Source: Thiohalomonas sp963783235 (GTDB lineage: Bacteria > Pseudomonadota > Gammaproteobacteria > Thiohalomonadales > Thiohalomonadaceae). From it: DNA of 64,000 nt. Location: the NCBI GenBank assembly GCA_963783235.1, contig CAWAMN010000001.1:2294001-2358000 (forward strand), in the 5' to 3' direction. Both the position numbers and the translations under genes were made by a program. Of the stretch, positions 1 through 10,034 are shown piece by piece. The notes beneath the pieces are model-generated. The model saw nothing but the letters and a program-made list of their open reading frames with translations, made no database searches and had not been told where the DNA came from. The number at the start of each line of letters is the position of its first letter. Within the stretch, counting starts at the first letter, position 1.

Positions 1-89
1 GGATGCGGCCGTCGAGCCTACAGGGATGTATTTACGGCGTCCCCAATATCAATGATTTGCAGCCACCCCCACGTAACCTGTTCGGTGCT

Positions 90-2060
90 CTAATGGGTTT
101 CCAATCGCGTCGCCAGTACCGTAAGCCGCTCAAGCGCCGCCCGGCGTACGCCCAGCAGGCGTTCCAGGACATCCTGACCCAGCTCCAGCCGTTCGACCGC
201 GCTGAGATTCTCATCGGGCGAGCGGCGCATGACGTGCTGATGCAGCCCGCTGCGAAGTGTGCTGCCAACCGGGTAGGGGGTATTGCGCAAGGCGATTCGG
301 ATGACCTTCAACAGTCGCAACACATCAACGCTGCGTTCGTGGATGCGATCTTCTAGGGTTGACCGCGGGTGTTCCATACACTCGGCCAGCAGGACTTCGA
401 GTAGAAGCAGATGAGTCCGTAACTCCGCCACAGTCGGAAGCAACCGGTCGGTGCGGATCAGGACCTCCAGCATGCGCCGGTCCTCCGGGTGCGGATTTCC
501 GGAGCCCATTTCCCGTTTAACCGCTTCCCGCAACCGCCCGGCGATCAGTTTTTGAAAACCCGCGAGCCGCTCGGCAAACCACTCGTGCCGCCCCTCGAGA
601 TAGCGACACCGCTCATGCACATCATCCAGCCCCGACGCTTCCATCCCGAAAATTTGCGGGTCGACCGGAATTTCCGCTTCCATCAGCGCTTCGGCCTGAA
701 GGGCACTCAGAAGCTCGTGGTCCGATTCGCGGTAGCGCCGCCTGAGCTCCAGAGCTTTATCGGCCTGCTGCAGGATCGCATCGCGGGTCTCGCCGGAGGG
801 CGCCCCGTCCTGACCGCCGAGGCCCAGCGGAATCAGTGGCGCGAAACAACCCAGAAAGAAGTTATTGACGGCGGTCGATTGCACGACCGAATCATCGCCG
901 AGCCGATCGCCTGTGACCGGCAGTTGCAACTGGAGGCGGTAGCAAAGCAGCGTAAGTTTGCGGGCGGTTCGGTAGAAGTCCGCAAACAGGATATCGGAGG
1001 GCGTCGTGCACGCCATCACGGCGGGTTCCCGAATGTGTTCGCGAGGTTGGACGTGCCGGAAAATCCGGGCCGCCTGCACAGGGAGATTCTCCGGAAGCCG
1101 GCCGTCACGGGTCCAGGACTGGCGGGCGGCGGCCGTGGCCCGGACGGCCGCTGAGCGCAAAACCGAGCGTCGCGCCGGCAACCTCGCCGTCGTCAACTCG
1201 CCGCCGACATAGGCACCGCATTCACGTGAGAATTCCAGACGACGCGCCAAAGCTCCCTGACTGATGCGGGCCACCTGCTGCTGCAGCCACTTGCTCTCGC
1301 AACGGGCCCGGCGGCTGATCTCCAGAAAACCACGGGCCAGGGGGGCCAGCGCGCCGGCGCGCGTATGCCCGCTCAGCCAGCGGTCCACATAGTCATCACC
1401 AGCGGTCGAACGGACCAAAAAACGGTTGGTGGCCGCGACGAAAGCGGCGCGACGGGACCCGGTCCCGTAACCGAAGCGGGAGAGTGCCCCTGCAAGCAGG
1501 GCCGCCAGTTGGCTGCTGTTCGACACGGCCACCGCCGATAATCCCAGGTGCAAGACGGGACGGTTGCGGATAAAGCCCTGAACACTCTCGTATTGAACGA
1601 CGATTTCCGGGCCGCAGTTCAGCATGATGCGGGCCGGCATAGGCGCGTTTACGATGTCGGCCAGGTACTCGACAAATGCCGCCAGGTCCGGCTCCCGGAG
1701 GGGATGGATCGGCACGGCGAGTTCATTGCGCCGGTCGATTCGCCAGAGACCTTTGGTCAGCAGGAAGATACCCAGCAGGAGACCGCAAAGCAGAAGAATC
1801 TGAACGGCCACGGCGACCGGCGCGAACGGGACCAGCGAACGGAGCGCTTCACCCTCGGTAGCCAGCCAGGCGGCAGCCGCCGCCAGCCCCACCAGGGCAG
1901 TGGCATACACGACAGCAAGCAGAGCAATTCCCAGAGCGACGAGGGTGAGAACGGTGCGATGGAAAAAGCCGGGTCGGCGAGGGACGGGCGAGCCGTCGGC
2001 TTTGCGAGTGCTTTCACTCGCGATGAGTTCGTTCGTGGTGGTAACCAGGGTTGAACTCAT
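90..2060 (-). CDS. Membrane protein with degenerate M48-type peptidase domain
   Basis: 656 residues from the ATG at 2060, which has GGGAG 9 nt upstream; a GTG seven codons earlier is less likely. Two hydrophobic segments (about residues 35-65 and 77-103) are followed by a region laid out like M48 (HtpX/Ste24-like) peptidases: a beta-strand-rich stretch, then residues 185-196 reading LAALLAGALSRF where active M48 enzymes have the form LxxVLAHELGHF. The zinc-binding HExxH is therefore absent. The C-terminal 400 residues are helical and charged with no family I recognise. I infer a membrane pseudoenzyme, perhaps a scaffold or regulator. It ends near the window edge with nothing recognisable in bases 1-89. 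Confidence 0.6.
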   Translation of the reverse strand: MSSTLVTTTNELIASESTRKADGSPVPRRPGFFHRTVLTLVALGIALLAVVYATALVGLAAAAAWLATEGEALRSLVPFAPVAVAVQILLLCGLLLGIFLLTKGLWRIDRRNELAVPIHPLREPDLAAFVEYLADIVNAPMPARIMLNCGPEIVVQYESVQGFIRNRPVLHLGLSAVAVSNSSQLAALLAGALSRFGYGTGSRRAAFVAATNRFLVRSTAGDDYVDRWLSGHTRAGALAPLARGFLEISRRARCESKWLQQQVARISQGALARRLEFSRECGAYVGGELTTARLPARRSVLRSAAVRATAAARQSWTRDGRLPENLPVQAARIFRHVQPREHIREPAVMACTTPSDILFADFYRTARKLTLLCYRLQLQLPVTGDRLGDDSVVQSTAVNNFFLGCFAPLIPLGLGGQDGAPSGETRDAILQQADKALELRRRYRESDHELLSALQAEALMEAEIPVDPQIFGMEASGLDDVHERCRYLEGRHEWFAERLAGFQKLIAGRLREAVKREMGSGNPHPEDRRMLEVLIRTDRLLPTVAELRTHLLLLEVLLAECMEHPRSTLEDRIHERSVDVLRLLKVIRIALRNTPYPVGSTLRSGLHQHVMRRSPDENLSAVERLELGQDVLERLLGVRRAALERLTVLATRLETH

Positions 2061-2189
2061 TGCTCGATACTCCCGGCGCACGGCCTCTAATTCCGGTCAA
2101 GGTGCAGTTGCCACAGGGGCTCCTATTAACCCTAACGGGAATTGAGGCCTGCCACCGGGGTACCGTTCACATTCCGGCCGTTTGGGCGA

Positions 2190-2439
2190 TCAACGTTTAA
2201 CGACGCGATACCCCCACAGCAGAATCACTGCCCCGAGAATGGCCAGTGCGAAACTGCCGAAACTGAAACTGTCGACACCACCAAGCCCGATGGCCGAACC
2301 GATGAAGCCGCCGACAATGGCGCCGAGAATGCCGATAATGATCGTCACGAAGAAACCGCCTGGAATCCCGCCCGGGCATCAGCAGCTTGGCGATAACCCC
2401 GGCAATCAGACCGAAGATAATCCATCCAATAAAACCCAT
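2190..2439 (-). pseudogene. GlsB/YeaQ/YmgE-family small membrane protein, frameshifted
   Basis: The first 25 codons (MGFIGWIIFGLIAGVIAKLL then MPGRD) are the family's conserved start. From there the frame runs into arginine/histidine-rich nonsense, whereas the next frame continues as PGGF, a glycine-rich membrane helix (TIIIGILGAIVGGFIGSAIG) and a C-terminal LLWGYRVVKR ending at 2190. One extra base near 2362-2366 (GGGATTCC where GGGATCC would keep frame) explains this. Restored, the product is an 82-residue three-helix protein of the transglycosylase-associated family, usually stress-linked and of unknown biochemistry. It is either a sequencing error or a recent pseudogene. Confidence 0.8.
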
Positions 2440-2514
2440 CGGTATCCCTCCCGTTCGGTGATTGATACCGCCAAGGATAGCGCATTGAGCCGTGCGTTGG
2501 ATGGCGTGCGGTAC

Positions 2515-2854
2515 TGGTGTACTGTCGCATGCTTGGCGATACTTTCAGAGCCCCCCAAAAACGTCAGGACAAGGCGCAGCGCGCAGGCAATGGTCATTCC
2601 CTTGTCAAGCGCTGCACGAATCCGCCAGGAGCGGATTCGGACAGCCGAAGGCTGGCCCGAAGGGCGGACTCCAGGGACGGAGTCCGCAACGCCGTCATGG
2701 CGTTTTTGGGGGGCTCCCTTCGGGCGAGCCGCTGGCCGGCCATCTGCGGCGTTGCGTTCTTGGAAAGGGCTCGCCATTCCCTGCGAAACGCGCCTTGCAT
2801 TTGGCCGGCCAGCGGCTCGCTGAAAGCACCGCAAAGCATGCAACAGTACACTAG
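2515..2854. repeat. Palindromic intergenic element with nested inverted repeats
   Basis: Outer arms match as imperfect inverted repeats: TGTACTGTCGCATGCTT (about 2519) against TGTACTGTTGCATGCTT read on the minus strand (ending about 2847), each followed by a CTTTCAG. Inside lie GAGCCCCCCAAAAACG (2548-2563) with its exact reverse complement at 2701-2716, and GGCGAGCCGCTGGCCGGCC (2723-2741) with its complement at 2803-2820, plus short hairpins near 2627 and 2670. No convincing protein is encoded. It looks like a non-autonomous intergenic repeat filling the gap between the GlsB-like gene and the UPF0182 gene. Confidence 0.7.
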
Positions 2855-2889
2855 CTTAAAGACAGGCATCAGCGGTTCGTGGGAGCACG

Positions 2890-5674
2890 ATGTACAACCT
2901 CTTATGGGTGGTGCTGGTCGCCCTGGGCGGCTGGCTCGCCTACAACGGTTTTGAGAACCGCAGGCGCGGGCGTCTTCTGGTGGGCGTGGCCACGCTGGCG
3001 GCCACCGCCCTGTTCTTCGGGCTGCTCTCCTTCTGGGGCGAGATGCTCTGGTTCGAGGCCGTGGGCTACAGCCGGGCGGTTCTGGAGCATGGTCGGGATC
3101 CGGGTCGGCATGGTGGTCCTGGCCGGCAGTGTGGCCGCACTGCTGGTGTGGCTCGGTGTGCGCCGGCTCGGCCCCGGGCAGCGCCTGATCAGCCGGGCGG
3201 CTACCCTTGCGGGGTTTGTCGGCGGAGGGCTTTGGGGACTGGGGACCTGGAGCGAGGCCTTGCTGTGGGTGACGGGTGAGGCGACGGGGGTGACCGAGCC
3301 GATACTGGGCCTGGATGCCGGCTTCTACCTTTTCACCCTGCCCTTTCTCGGGCAGTTGCAGACGCTGCTTTGGCTGGTCCTGGCCCTTGTCATCGGTGCC
3401 CACGGCGTGCGCCTCTGGCCGGCTTTCGAGCAGGACCGGCTCCCCTGGGGGCGGGTGCTGGCCCTCGCCTTCGCAGCGGCCCTGCTGCTGGCGTTCGGGC
3501 ACGTACTGGATTCGTTTCACCTGCTCTACTCCGACTGGGGGGTGGTCAGCGGCCCCGGGTGGACGGATGAGCATATCCGCCTGCCCGCCTATATCCTGAC
3601 CGCCGTCGCCACCGTGGTGCTGGCGGCGATGCCGCTGGTTCCCGCGCTTCGCCGCCGGGTGAGCCGGTTTGATCCCGCCCGCCCGCCGCACGTCGTTGCC
3701 GGCGGCCTCGCCTGGGTGGGGATCGGCACGGTCTGGGTACTGTCGCTGGGGGTCGCCCCCCGGCTGGTGCAGTGGCTGGTGGTGGAGCCCAACGAGATCA
3801 CTTTCGAGCGTCCCTACATCGCCAACAACATCCGCTTCACCCGCCGCGGCTTCGACCTGGAAAAGGTCGAACGCCAGGCCTTTCCGGTGCAGGAGCGCTT
3901 CACCCGTTCAGTGGCAGAGGATAACGAAGATGTCCTCTCGGAGGTTCGGCTCTGGGATCCGCGGGCGCTGGATTCGGTATTCAAGCAGTTCCAGGAGATC
4001 CGTCTCTACTATGAATTCGCCGACGTCGATATCGACCGCTACCGGCTGGGGGACAACTACCGCCAGGTCATGGTCTCGGCACGGGAGCTGGAGCTCGACA
4101 ACCTCCCCGCCCAGAGCCAGACCTTCGTCAATCGCCGCTTCAAATACACCCACGGTTACGGTGCGGTCATGGCGCCGGTCAGTGAATTCACCCCCAGCGG
4201 TCTGCCCCGGCTGCTGATCAAGGACCTCCCGCCCGAGTCCGTCTATCCCCGGCTGGGAATCGAACGCCCTCAGATCTATTACGGGGAACTGACCACGGCG
4301 CCGGCGGTGGCCAACAGCGAGGAGCGGGAGTTCGATCACCCCAGCGGCGAGCAGAACGTCTATATCCAGTATCCCGGGGAGGGCGGCGTTGCCCTGCGCA
4401 ATCTGTGGCGCAAGTTCGTCTTCGGCTGGATGTTCGATGGCACACGGCTGCTGCTCTCCACCTATCCGCGTCCGCAGAGCCGGATGATGTTTCACCGCCA
4501 GATCGTCGAGCGGCTGAATACGTTGGCGCCGTTTATCGAGTACGACGCCGACCCCTACGTGACCATCGTCGAGGGGCGGATGAAATGGATCGTCGACGCC
4601 TACACCCGCTCGTCCTTTTACCCCTACAGCGAAGCCTTTACCGCGCAGGAGTTTATCCAGATCCGAGATGGCGCGCGGCAACTCTCGGGCGGCGTGGCCG
4701 ACTATCCGTCCGGTTCGAACTACATTCGCAACTCGGTGAAGGCGGTGGTGGACGCCTATGATGGCAGCGTCGATTTCTATGTCTTCGAAGAGACGGACCC
4801 GCTGATCAAAGCCTGGCGGCGCGCCTTCCCGGATCTGTTCAAGTCCGAGTCGGAGATGCCGGCCGGGCTTCGCGCCCACGTGCGCTACCCGGAAGGCTTT
4901 TTGCTGACACAGGGACTGGTGTACGCCAAATACCACATGCGGGACCCGGAGGTGTTCTACAACCAGGAGGACCTCTGGGTGCGCGCCACGGAGAAATACT
5001 ACGGCAATGTCCAGCCCGTGGAACCCTACTACGTCATGTGGAAGCGCCCGGGCAAGGATGAGATGGATTTCGTTCTCATCCTTCCCTTCACCCCGAAAAA
5101 CCGCCAGGTCCTCATCGGCTGGATCGCGGGCATGTCGGATGGTGAGGACTACGGGCGCTTCGTCGCCTACCAGTTTCCGAAAGAGAAGCGGGTGCTGGGT
5201 CCCCAGCAGGTGGAGACCAAGATCGACCAGGACCCGCAACTCTCTTCGCAACTGACGCTCTGGGATCAGCGCGGCTCGCGGGTCATCCGCGGCAATGTGC
5301 TGGCGATCCCCATCAGCCAGACCCTGCTTTACGTCGAACCGATTTACCTTCAGGCGGAGACCGCCGCCTATCCGGAGTTGCGGCTGGTTGCCCTGATGCA
5401 CGGCGATACGCTGAGCTACGCCGAATCCTTCGGGGAGGCCCTGAAGGGGCTCTTCCGGGGTGGTGTGCGCGAAGTTCCCGGCGGGGCGCCGACCGGCGAA
5501 CTCTCCGAACTGGCGGCAAGGGCCAGCCGTGCATTCGAGCAGTATCTTCAACTTCAGGGACAGGGGCAGTTCGAAGAAGCCGCACGGCAACTGCGGCTGT
5601 TGAGACGCCTTCTTCAATCGATGAGCACGGGTGGAACAACGCGAGGTTCCAGCAGTGCAACGACGGAACGGTAG
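2890..5674 (+). CDS. UPF0182 family membrane protein (apparent +1 frameshift)
   Basis: Large integral membrane protein of the COG1615/UPF0182 family, whose function is unknown. The start MYNLLWVVLVALGG at 2890 and the family motif LWFEAVGYS lie in one frame; from RFWSMVGIRVG (about 3080) the protein continues in another frame to 5674. A single extra G in the run at 3074-3076 accounts for the switch. Corrected length is about 927 residues, normal for the family. The N-terminal third holds about seven membrane helices. The rest is a large soluble, presumably extracytoplasmic region with family signatures such as FERPYIANNI and a glutamine-rich C-terminal end. A terminator-like hairpin follows 18 bases after the stop, so the gene appears monocistronic. 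Confidence 0.85.
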
Positions 5675-5691
5675 CTGGCTAATAAAAAAAG

Positions 5692-5714
5692 AGGGGCCGG
5701 GGGACGGCCCCTTT
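5692..5714 (+). terminator. Rho-independent terminator-like hairpin after UPF0182 gene
   Basis: Stem AGGGGCC (5692-5698), seven-base loop, GGCCCCT (5706-5712), with a short T tract after it. The A-run at 5684-5690 just before the stem means the same structure could also stop transcription from the other strand. Confidence 0.75.
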
Positions 5715-5997
5715 ACAAAATTCCCTGCATACAGGGGTGGGATAAGGCCCACTACCTTTTAGGGGGAGATGATATCGAGCCGTGGAGCTCTCAGGTCGGG
5801 TAAAAGTCTGCCACTCGCCGTCCAGTGCCGGTATCGGACAATCCCCTTTTCGGTCGACGGTCGCTGTCCTACCCGGGTGTGGGAGTTTGTCCTACGAACC
5901 GGCAGCTCCCGAACTAGCCTTACGGGGCCGAGACGGTCGCTTTGCTCCATTCAAGTCAGCTGCCGGCCTGGGGCAGAACGCCAAACGGGGAACAGTG

Positions 5998-6468
5998 ATG
6001 TTGAACGTTAGAATCAACGGCAATCCGGTTAGTATCGATGTACCGCCGGAGAAGCCGCTTCTGTGGGTGCTGCGTGAAAACCTGGGACTGGTCGGGACGA
6101 AATACTGCTGCGGCAGCGGAGATTGCGGCGTCTGTGCGGTTCACATCGACGGCAAAGCGGAGCCGTCCTGCCGTATTGCCGTTGGGGATCTGGACGGGCG
6201 CGAGGTCCTCACCATCGAGGGGCTTGCGCAAAGCCACCCCAAGCACCCGGTCCTGCGGGCGTGGGAGGCCGAGGGGGTTCCGCAGTGCGGCTACTGCCAA
6301 CCCGGTCAGGTGATGGTGGCCGCCGCATTGCTGGCCGAACACCCCCGACCCACACGCGAGCAAATGGACAAGGCCATGGACTACGTGCTGTGTCGGTGCG
6401 GTACTTATGCCCGCATCCGGCGGGCCCTTTTTCGCCTGGCCGGCGGGGAGTTCTCCCATGAATCGTGA
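5998..6468 (+). CDS. iorA: 2Fe-2S subunit of molybdenum hydroxylase (isoquinoline 1-oxidoreductase alpha-type), copy 1
   Basis: 156 residues from ATG 5998. Small electron-transfer subunit of the xanthine oxidase family. The N-terminal plant-ferredoxin-like cluster is CCGSGDCGVC plus a later Cys (about residues 39-60). The C-terminal helical domain carries CGYCQPGQ and CRCGTY, which bind the second 2Fe-2S centre. No export signal, as usual for this subunit. The stop overlaps the start of the molybdopterin subunit by 11 bases, so the two are co-transcribed and translationally coupled. The true substrate cannot be read from sequence; iorA names the closest architecture only. The 280 bases upstream hold no recognisable gene. 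Confidence 0.85.
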   Translation: MLNVRINGNPVSIDVPPEKPLLWVLRENLGLVGTKYCCGSGDCGVCAVHIDGKAEPSCRIAVGDLDGREVLTIEGLAQSHPKHPVLRAWEAEGVPQCGYCQPGQVMVAAALLAEHPRPTREQMDKAMDYVLCRCGTYARIRRALFRLAGGEFSHES

Positions 6469-8469
6469 GACAGCTTCGGTTTCCGATGTCTTTGTTCCCA
6501 ACCCCTGGCTTCGCATCGGTGCCGATGACGGGATCGTCCTGGTGACCGGCCGCTCGGATATGGGGCAGGGCGCAACCGGCGGACTGGTGCTGCTGGCGGC
6601 GGAAGAGCTGCGGGTCCCTCCCGAAAGGATATCCGTGGAATTCGCCCCGGCCGCACCTGAATACAGCAACCCGATGCTGGGTTCACAGGCGACCGGCGGC
6701 AGCACCAGCGTCCGTAGCGCCTGGAAGCCTTTACGCCGTGCCGCCGCCCAGGCCAGGCGCGCACTCGAGGAAGCCGCCGCGGGACTATGGGGAGTCGATG
6801 CCGCCGAGTGCGAGAGCTCCGAGGGGATCGTATTCCATGGACCGGGCGGCAAGAAGTTACGCTTTGGCGAACTGGTGGCACAGGCCGCCCGGCGGCCTGT
6901 GCCTGAGCCGCCACCGCTGACCGAAGCGGATCATTTTCGCTGGATCGGCATGCGGCAGCCCACCCCCGGAGTGCGCGATAAGCTGGTGGGGCGCTCGACG
7001 TTCGGGGCCGACGTGAAAAGGCCCGGTATGCTCACGGCGGTACTCGCACGCTGTCCGGTCGCCGGTGGCCGTGTTCAGTCTATCCGCAGCAAAGAGGCGG
7101 AGGCCGTCGCTGGCGTGCGCCAGGTGCTTGCCACCGAGACCTGGGTGGCCGTTTTGGCCGAGGATCTTTGGGCCGCCCGGCGGGCTCGCGATCGCCTGCA
7201 AGTGGAGTGGGAGTTTGGGCCGCTCTCGAGATGGAACAGCGAAAGGGTTCGTGACGCGCTCCATCGTGCCATCGAGCACAAGGGACGAACGGTTCGCCGT
7301 GAAGGCAATCCCGAAAGCGCTCTCAGGTCGGCCCCGCAACGGCTGAATGCGGATTATGAAACGCCCTACCTGGCCCATGCCCCTCTGAGACGATGAATTG
7401 TACGGTGTCCCTCCAGGAGGATGGCTGCGAGCTCTGGGTTCCCACCCAGGACCAGTCCGCGACCCTGGAGACAGTGCAGGCGATCACCGGGCTTCCTGCC
7501 GAACGCATTGTCGTTCACACCACCCATTTGGGGGGTGGATTTGGTCGTCGTTCGGAAGTCGATTTCGTTGCCGAGGCCACCCTGCTCGCCAAGGTCGTGG
7601 ATGGTCCGGTACACCTGGTGTGGTCTTTGGAGGATGACTTCGCACATGATGTCTATCGTCCTGCCAACTTCAATCGGCTCCAAGGCGCTCTGGATAGTTC
7701 GGGACGCCCGACGGCCTGGATTCAACACACGGCCGGTCCCGACTTGTCCCTTGGCAGTGTGAGCGTACCGTACGCGATAGCGAACCTGCGCATGGCCGAA
7801 TCCCGGACGGATCCGGGGCTGCCGACGGGGGCCTGGCGCTCGGTGGCCGCTTCCCAGAACGCCTTCGCAGTGGAATCGTTCATCGACGAACTCGCCGATG
7901 CAGCCGGAGCCGATCCCTACGAGTACCGGCGCGCCCTGTTGGCCGAAGCACCGCGCCACAGGGCGGTGCTGGAACGGGCGGCAGAGGCCTCCGGCTGGGG
8001 CGAGGCCTTGCCGGCGGATTGGGGGCGCGGCATCGCCGTTTACCACTCGTACGGCAGTTGGGTGGCCCAGGTGGCGGAGGTGTCGGTACAGAACGGCGCC
8101 TTTCGGGTTGAGCGTGTGGTTTGCGTGGTCGATTGCGGCGTCGCGATCGATCCCCAGGGCATCGAGGCCCAGATGGAGGGAGGCATCGCCTTCGGCCTGA
8201 GCGCGGCGCTAAAGGAGCACATTTCGCTCGAACAAGGCGCCGTTGTCGAAAAGGATTTTCGAGCCTATCCGCTATTGCGTTTCAGCGAAATGCCTGAAGT
8301 CGAGATTCATATCATCAGCAGCCAACAGTCGCCGGGAGGTGTTGGCGAGCCGGGCGTACCGCCGGTCGCCCCGGCGGTGGCCAATGCTCTTTTCGCTGCC
8401 ACCGGTTTGCGTCTGCGACGCCTACCGCTGCAACCCGAATTCCGGCAGCTTGTCGCGGCAAGGGCGTGA
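6458..8469 (+). CDS. iorB: Molybdopterin-binding subunit of molybdenum hydroxylase (IorB-type), copy 1, frame-disrupted
   Basis: Catalytic subunit of the aldehyde/xanthine dehydrogenase family. The frame from 6458 ends at 7396 right after YLAHAP, and the rest (MNCTVSLQEDG onward) continues in a second frame to 8469. Inserting one G after 7387 joins them as PLETMNCT, matching AHACMEPMSCAA in the paralogue at 14718. Family landmarks are intact: DMGQGATGG, GGGFGRRSEVDF and GGVGEPGVPP. Unlike the paralogue, this copy starts directly at DVFVPNPWLRI and has no twin-arginine signal peptide, so it may stay in the cytoplasm or depend on its partner. Corrected length is about 670 residues. No maturation genes adjoin it. 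Confidence 0.8.
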
Positions 8470-8582
8470 GGGTTTGCCGCAGAAACACCGCGCCTTGAGC
8501 CTCGATTCGCCCCGTGGCGAAGACCGCATGCCCCGTTCGGAGCCTCCTGCACCGGTCGAATGACCGTTGCCGATCGGGTGTG

Positions 8583-8879
8583 CTATGCCCGTTCGTGCAC
8601 CGTACGTTCGCCCAATTCCTCGAACCTGAACAGCCCGAAAATACGGTCGCCGTTGAAGTCGATCACGCGCAGATCGTCACTTTGACGCAGGTCCTCCATA
8701 ACGACAGCGAAGTGCCCTCCATAGCGCTCCCTCACTTTCTCCACCGGCAGGTTGTAGGCGATGAATTTCTCGATGCCCTTGCCCTTCAACTTTTCGACCA
8801 GGGCCAGGTCTTCAAACGACGGATAGGAGGTCAAAATCACCAGCGGACCGGTGGAGGTAAACAGCATTGCCGCTTTCAT
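8583..8879 (-). CDS. Hypothetical small protein (98 aa)
   Basis: Starts MKAAMLFTSTGPLVILTSY at 8879 with AAGGAGA just upstream; an ATG six codons earlier (8897) lies ahead of that ribosome site and is rejected. No signal peptide or membrane helix. Residues alternate short hydrophobic strands with charged helices, suggesting a compact alpha/beta fold. It lies 83 bases downstream of the GYD-domain gene on the same strand and is probably co-transcribed. Function unknown. Confidence 0.65.
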   Translation of the reverse strand: MKAAMLFTSTGPLVILTSYPSFEDLALVEKLKGKGIEKFIAYNLPVEKVRERYGGHFAVVMEDLRQSDDLRVIDFNGDRIFGLFRFEELGERTVHERA

Positions 8880-8962
8880 AGGGCGTCTCCTTTTCAAAGC
8901 TCATCTGCAGGCGCACCGGCAAGCGTCGCCCGCGGGACGGGCAGCGCTCGCGGTTTCCCACT

Positions 8963-9280
8963 TTACGCGTGACCTCCTGGCAGGCTACGCGTCATGTCCT
9001 TGAAGTGCCCCCAATCGGCGGCGGGCCATACCTCACTCTGGGCATGGCCAAACGTGCGGACGATAGTCGACACCTTGATGGCCGCGTCGTTGTCCTCGGC
9101 CCGGAACACGTCCATGTAATCGTAAGGACCGCCGATGGCATAACTGGCCACCCATTCGAGGCCGTTTTTACCGAGGGACTGCTGGATGCGCTCCTTGACT
9201 TCGTTTTCCAGATTCTCCAGGTTTTCGGGGGCGTCGAGCGTGCTGTGGTTGAGGCGAGTCATCATCACGTAAGTCTGCAT
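8963..9280 (-). CDS. GYD domain-containing protein
   Basis: 105 residues beginning MQTYVMMTRLNHSTLDAPEN, the characteristic first strand of GYD-domain proteins (named for a GYD-like triad, here GPYDYMDVFRA at about residues 51-61). These are small dimeric alpha/beta-barrel-like proteins of unknown role. GAGGAG lies upstream of the ATG. It heads a probable two-gene unit with the 98-residue protein that follows. Confidence 0.8.
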   Translation of the reverse strand: MQTYVMMTRLNHSTLDAPENLENLENEVKERIQQSLGKNGLEWVASYAIGGPYDYMDVFRAEDNDAAIKVSTIVRTFGHAQSEVWPAADWGHFKDMTRSLPGGHA

Positions 9281-9416
9281 TGCCGAACTCCTCCTTGTTG
9301 AACGACCCGGGCCTTTTCCGTTGGCCCCATCTTTGTCCGAAGCCTAGCCCAAATGCGGACAGACGGATGGGTCGAGCAGCTGTTGCCTCCTGGCACTTGG
9401 CGTTCGGGGAACAGGC

Positions 9417-10034
9417 TCAGCCGACGGCTCGACGAGCCAGCCAGTCAGCCCGTTGGTTGTGCAGGCGGGGGACACCGCGAAGCTTCAGCCGGACCGATCG
9501 ATGGGTTCTCAGAAGCGGTCGCAAACGGGCATCGTCTCTTTTTCGACACCACAGGTCGACCAGGGCCGTGCAATCGGTATGAAGCCGCAGTCGTTGCATC
9601 CCGCAGGCCACGGCCAGTTCCATCGCATAGACCGCTGCGTCAATTTCCGCTGCCAGGACATCGCAGCCTTGGTGCCGGATCGAGAATTCCACCAACGTCT
9701 CTCCGTCGGGGTTGCAAAGCAGGCCGCCTATTCCCGAGTCTTTTCGTCCGGGGAAAACGGCGGCGTCGCTCCAGGCGGTCAGATAGCCGGGCGCCTCCGC
9801 AGCGTAGAGCTTCTGCAACAGCCTTTGCCGGGAATGCAGGAGTGCATCGGTTTGGTCGGGTGCCCTGCGAGCCCGATACGCCGCACGGCGGCGGATGCGT
9901 TCAGCCAGTTTCGTGGGCCTTCGCTCGGCAGCCGCAACCAGCGTGTCCAGATTGTCGCCGGAAGGGATGTCCAGTGCGCGATCGATGAGGGGATCGATGC
10001 GCATCTGTCGTCGATGTTGCCAAGGATGCTGCAT
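9417..10034 (-). CDS. RNase H-like protein with complete DEDD active site
   Basis: 205 residues. The C-terminal two thirds has the ribonuclease HI fold: WSDAAVF (Asp90), LAAEIDAA (Glu130), LHTDCTALV (Asp154) and NQRADWLA (Asp197), the four acidic metal ligands in order and with family spacing. The N-terminal 80 residues are basic and helical with no recognised domain. This pattern fits the reverse-transcriptase-like/RVT_3 class of solo RNase H proteins rather than housekeeping rnhA. Translation could also begin at Met11. It is isolated from other nucleic-acid genes apart from the photolyase 600 bases away. Confidence 0.7.
   Translation of the reverse strand: MQHPWQHRRQMRIDPLIDRALDIPSGDNLDTLVAAAERRPTKLAERIRRRAAYRARRAPDQTDALLHSRQRLLQKLYAAEAPGYLTAWSDAAVFPGRKDSGIGGLLCNPDGETLVEFSIRHQGCDVLAAEIDAAVYAMELAVACGMQRLRLHTDCTALVDLWCRKRDDARLRPLLRTHRSVRLKLRGVPRLHNQRADWLARRAVG

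Noticed and set aside
2406..2843. 145-codon minus-strand frame across the palindromic element
   Set aside because: Fully made of inverted-repeat DNA and extends into the GlsB-like gene; no ribosome site.
3908..5752. 614-codon open frame on the minus strand opposite UPF0182
   Set aside because: Shadow frame; the + strand carries the conserved family and its codon bias.
5715..5997. Possible molybdenum-cofactor riboswitch before the first hydroxylase genes
   Set aside because: No convincing match to the motif's conserved parts could be seen; not called.
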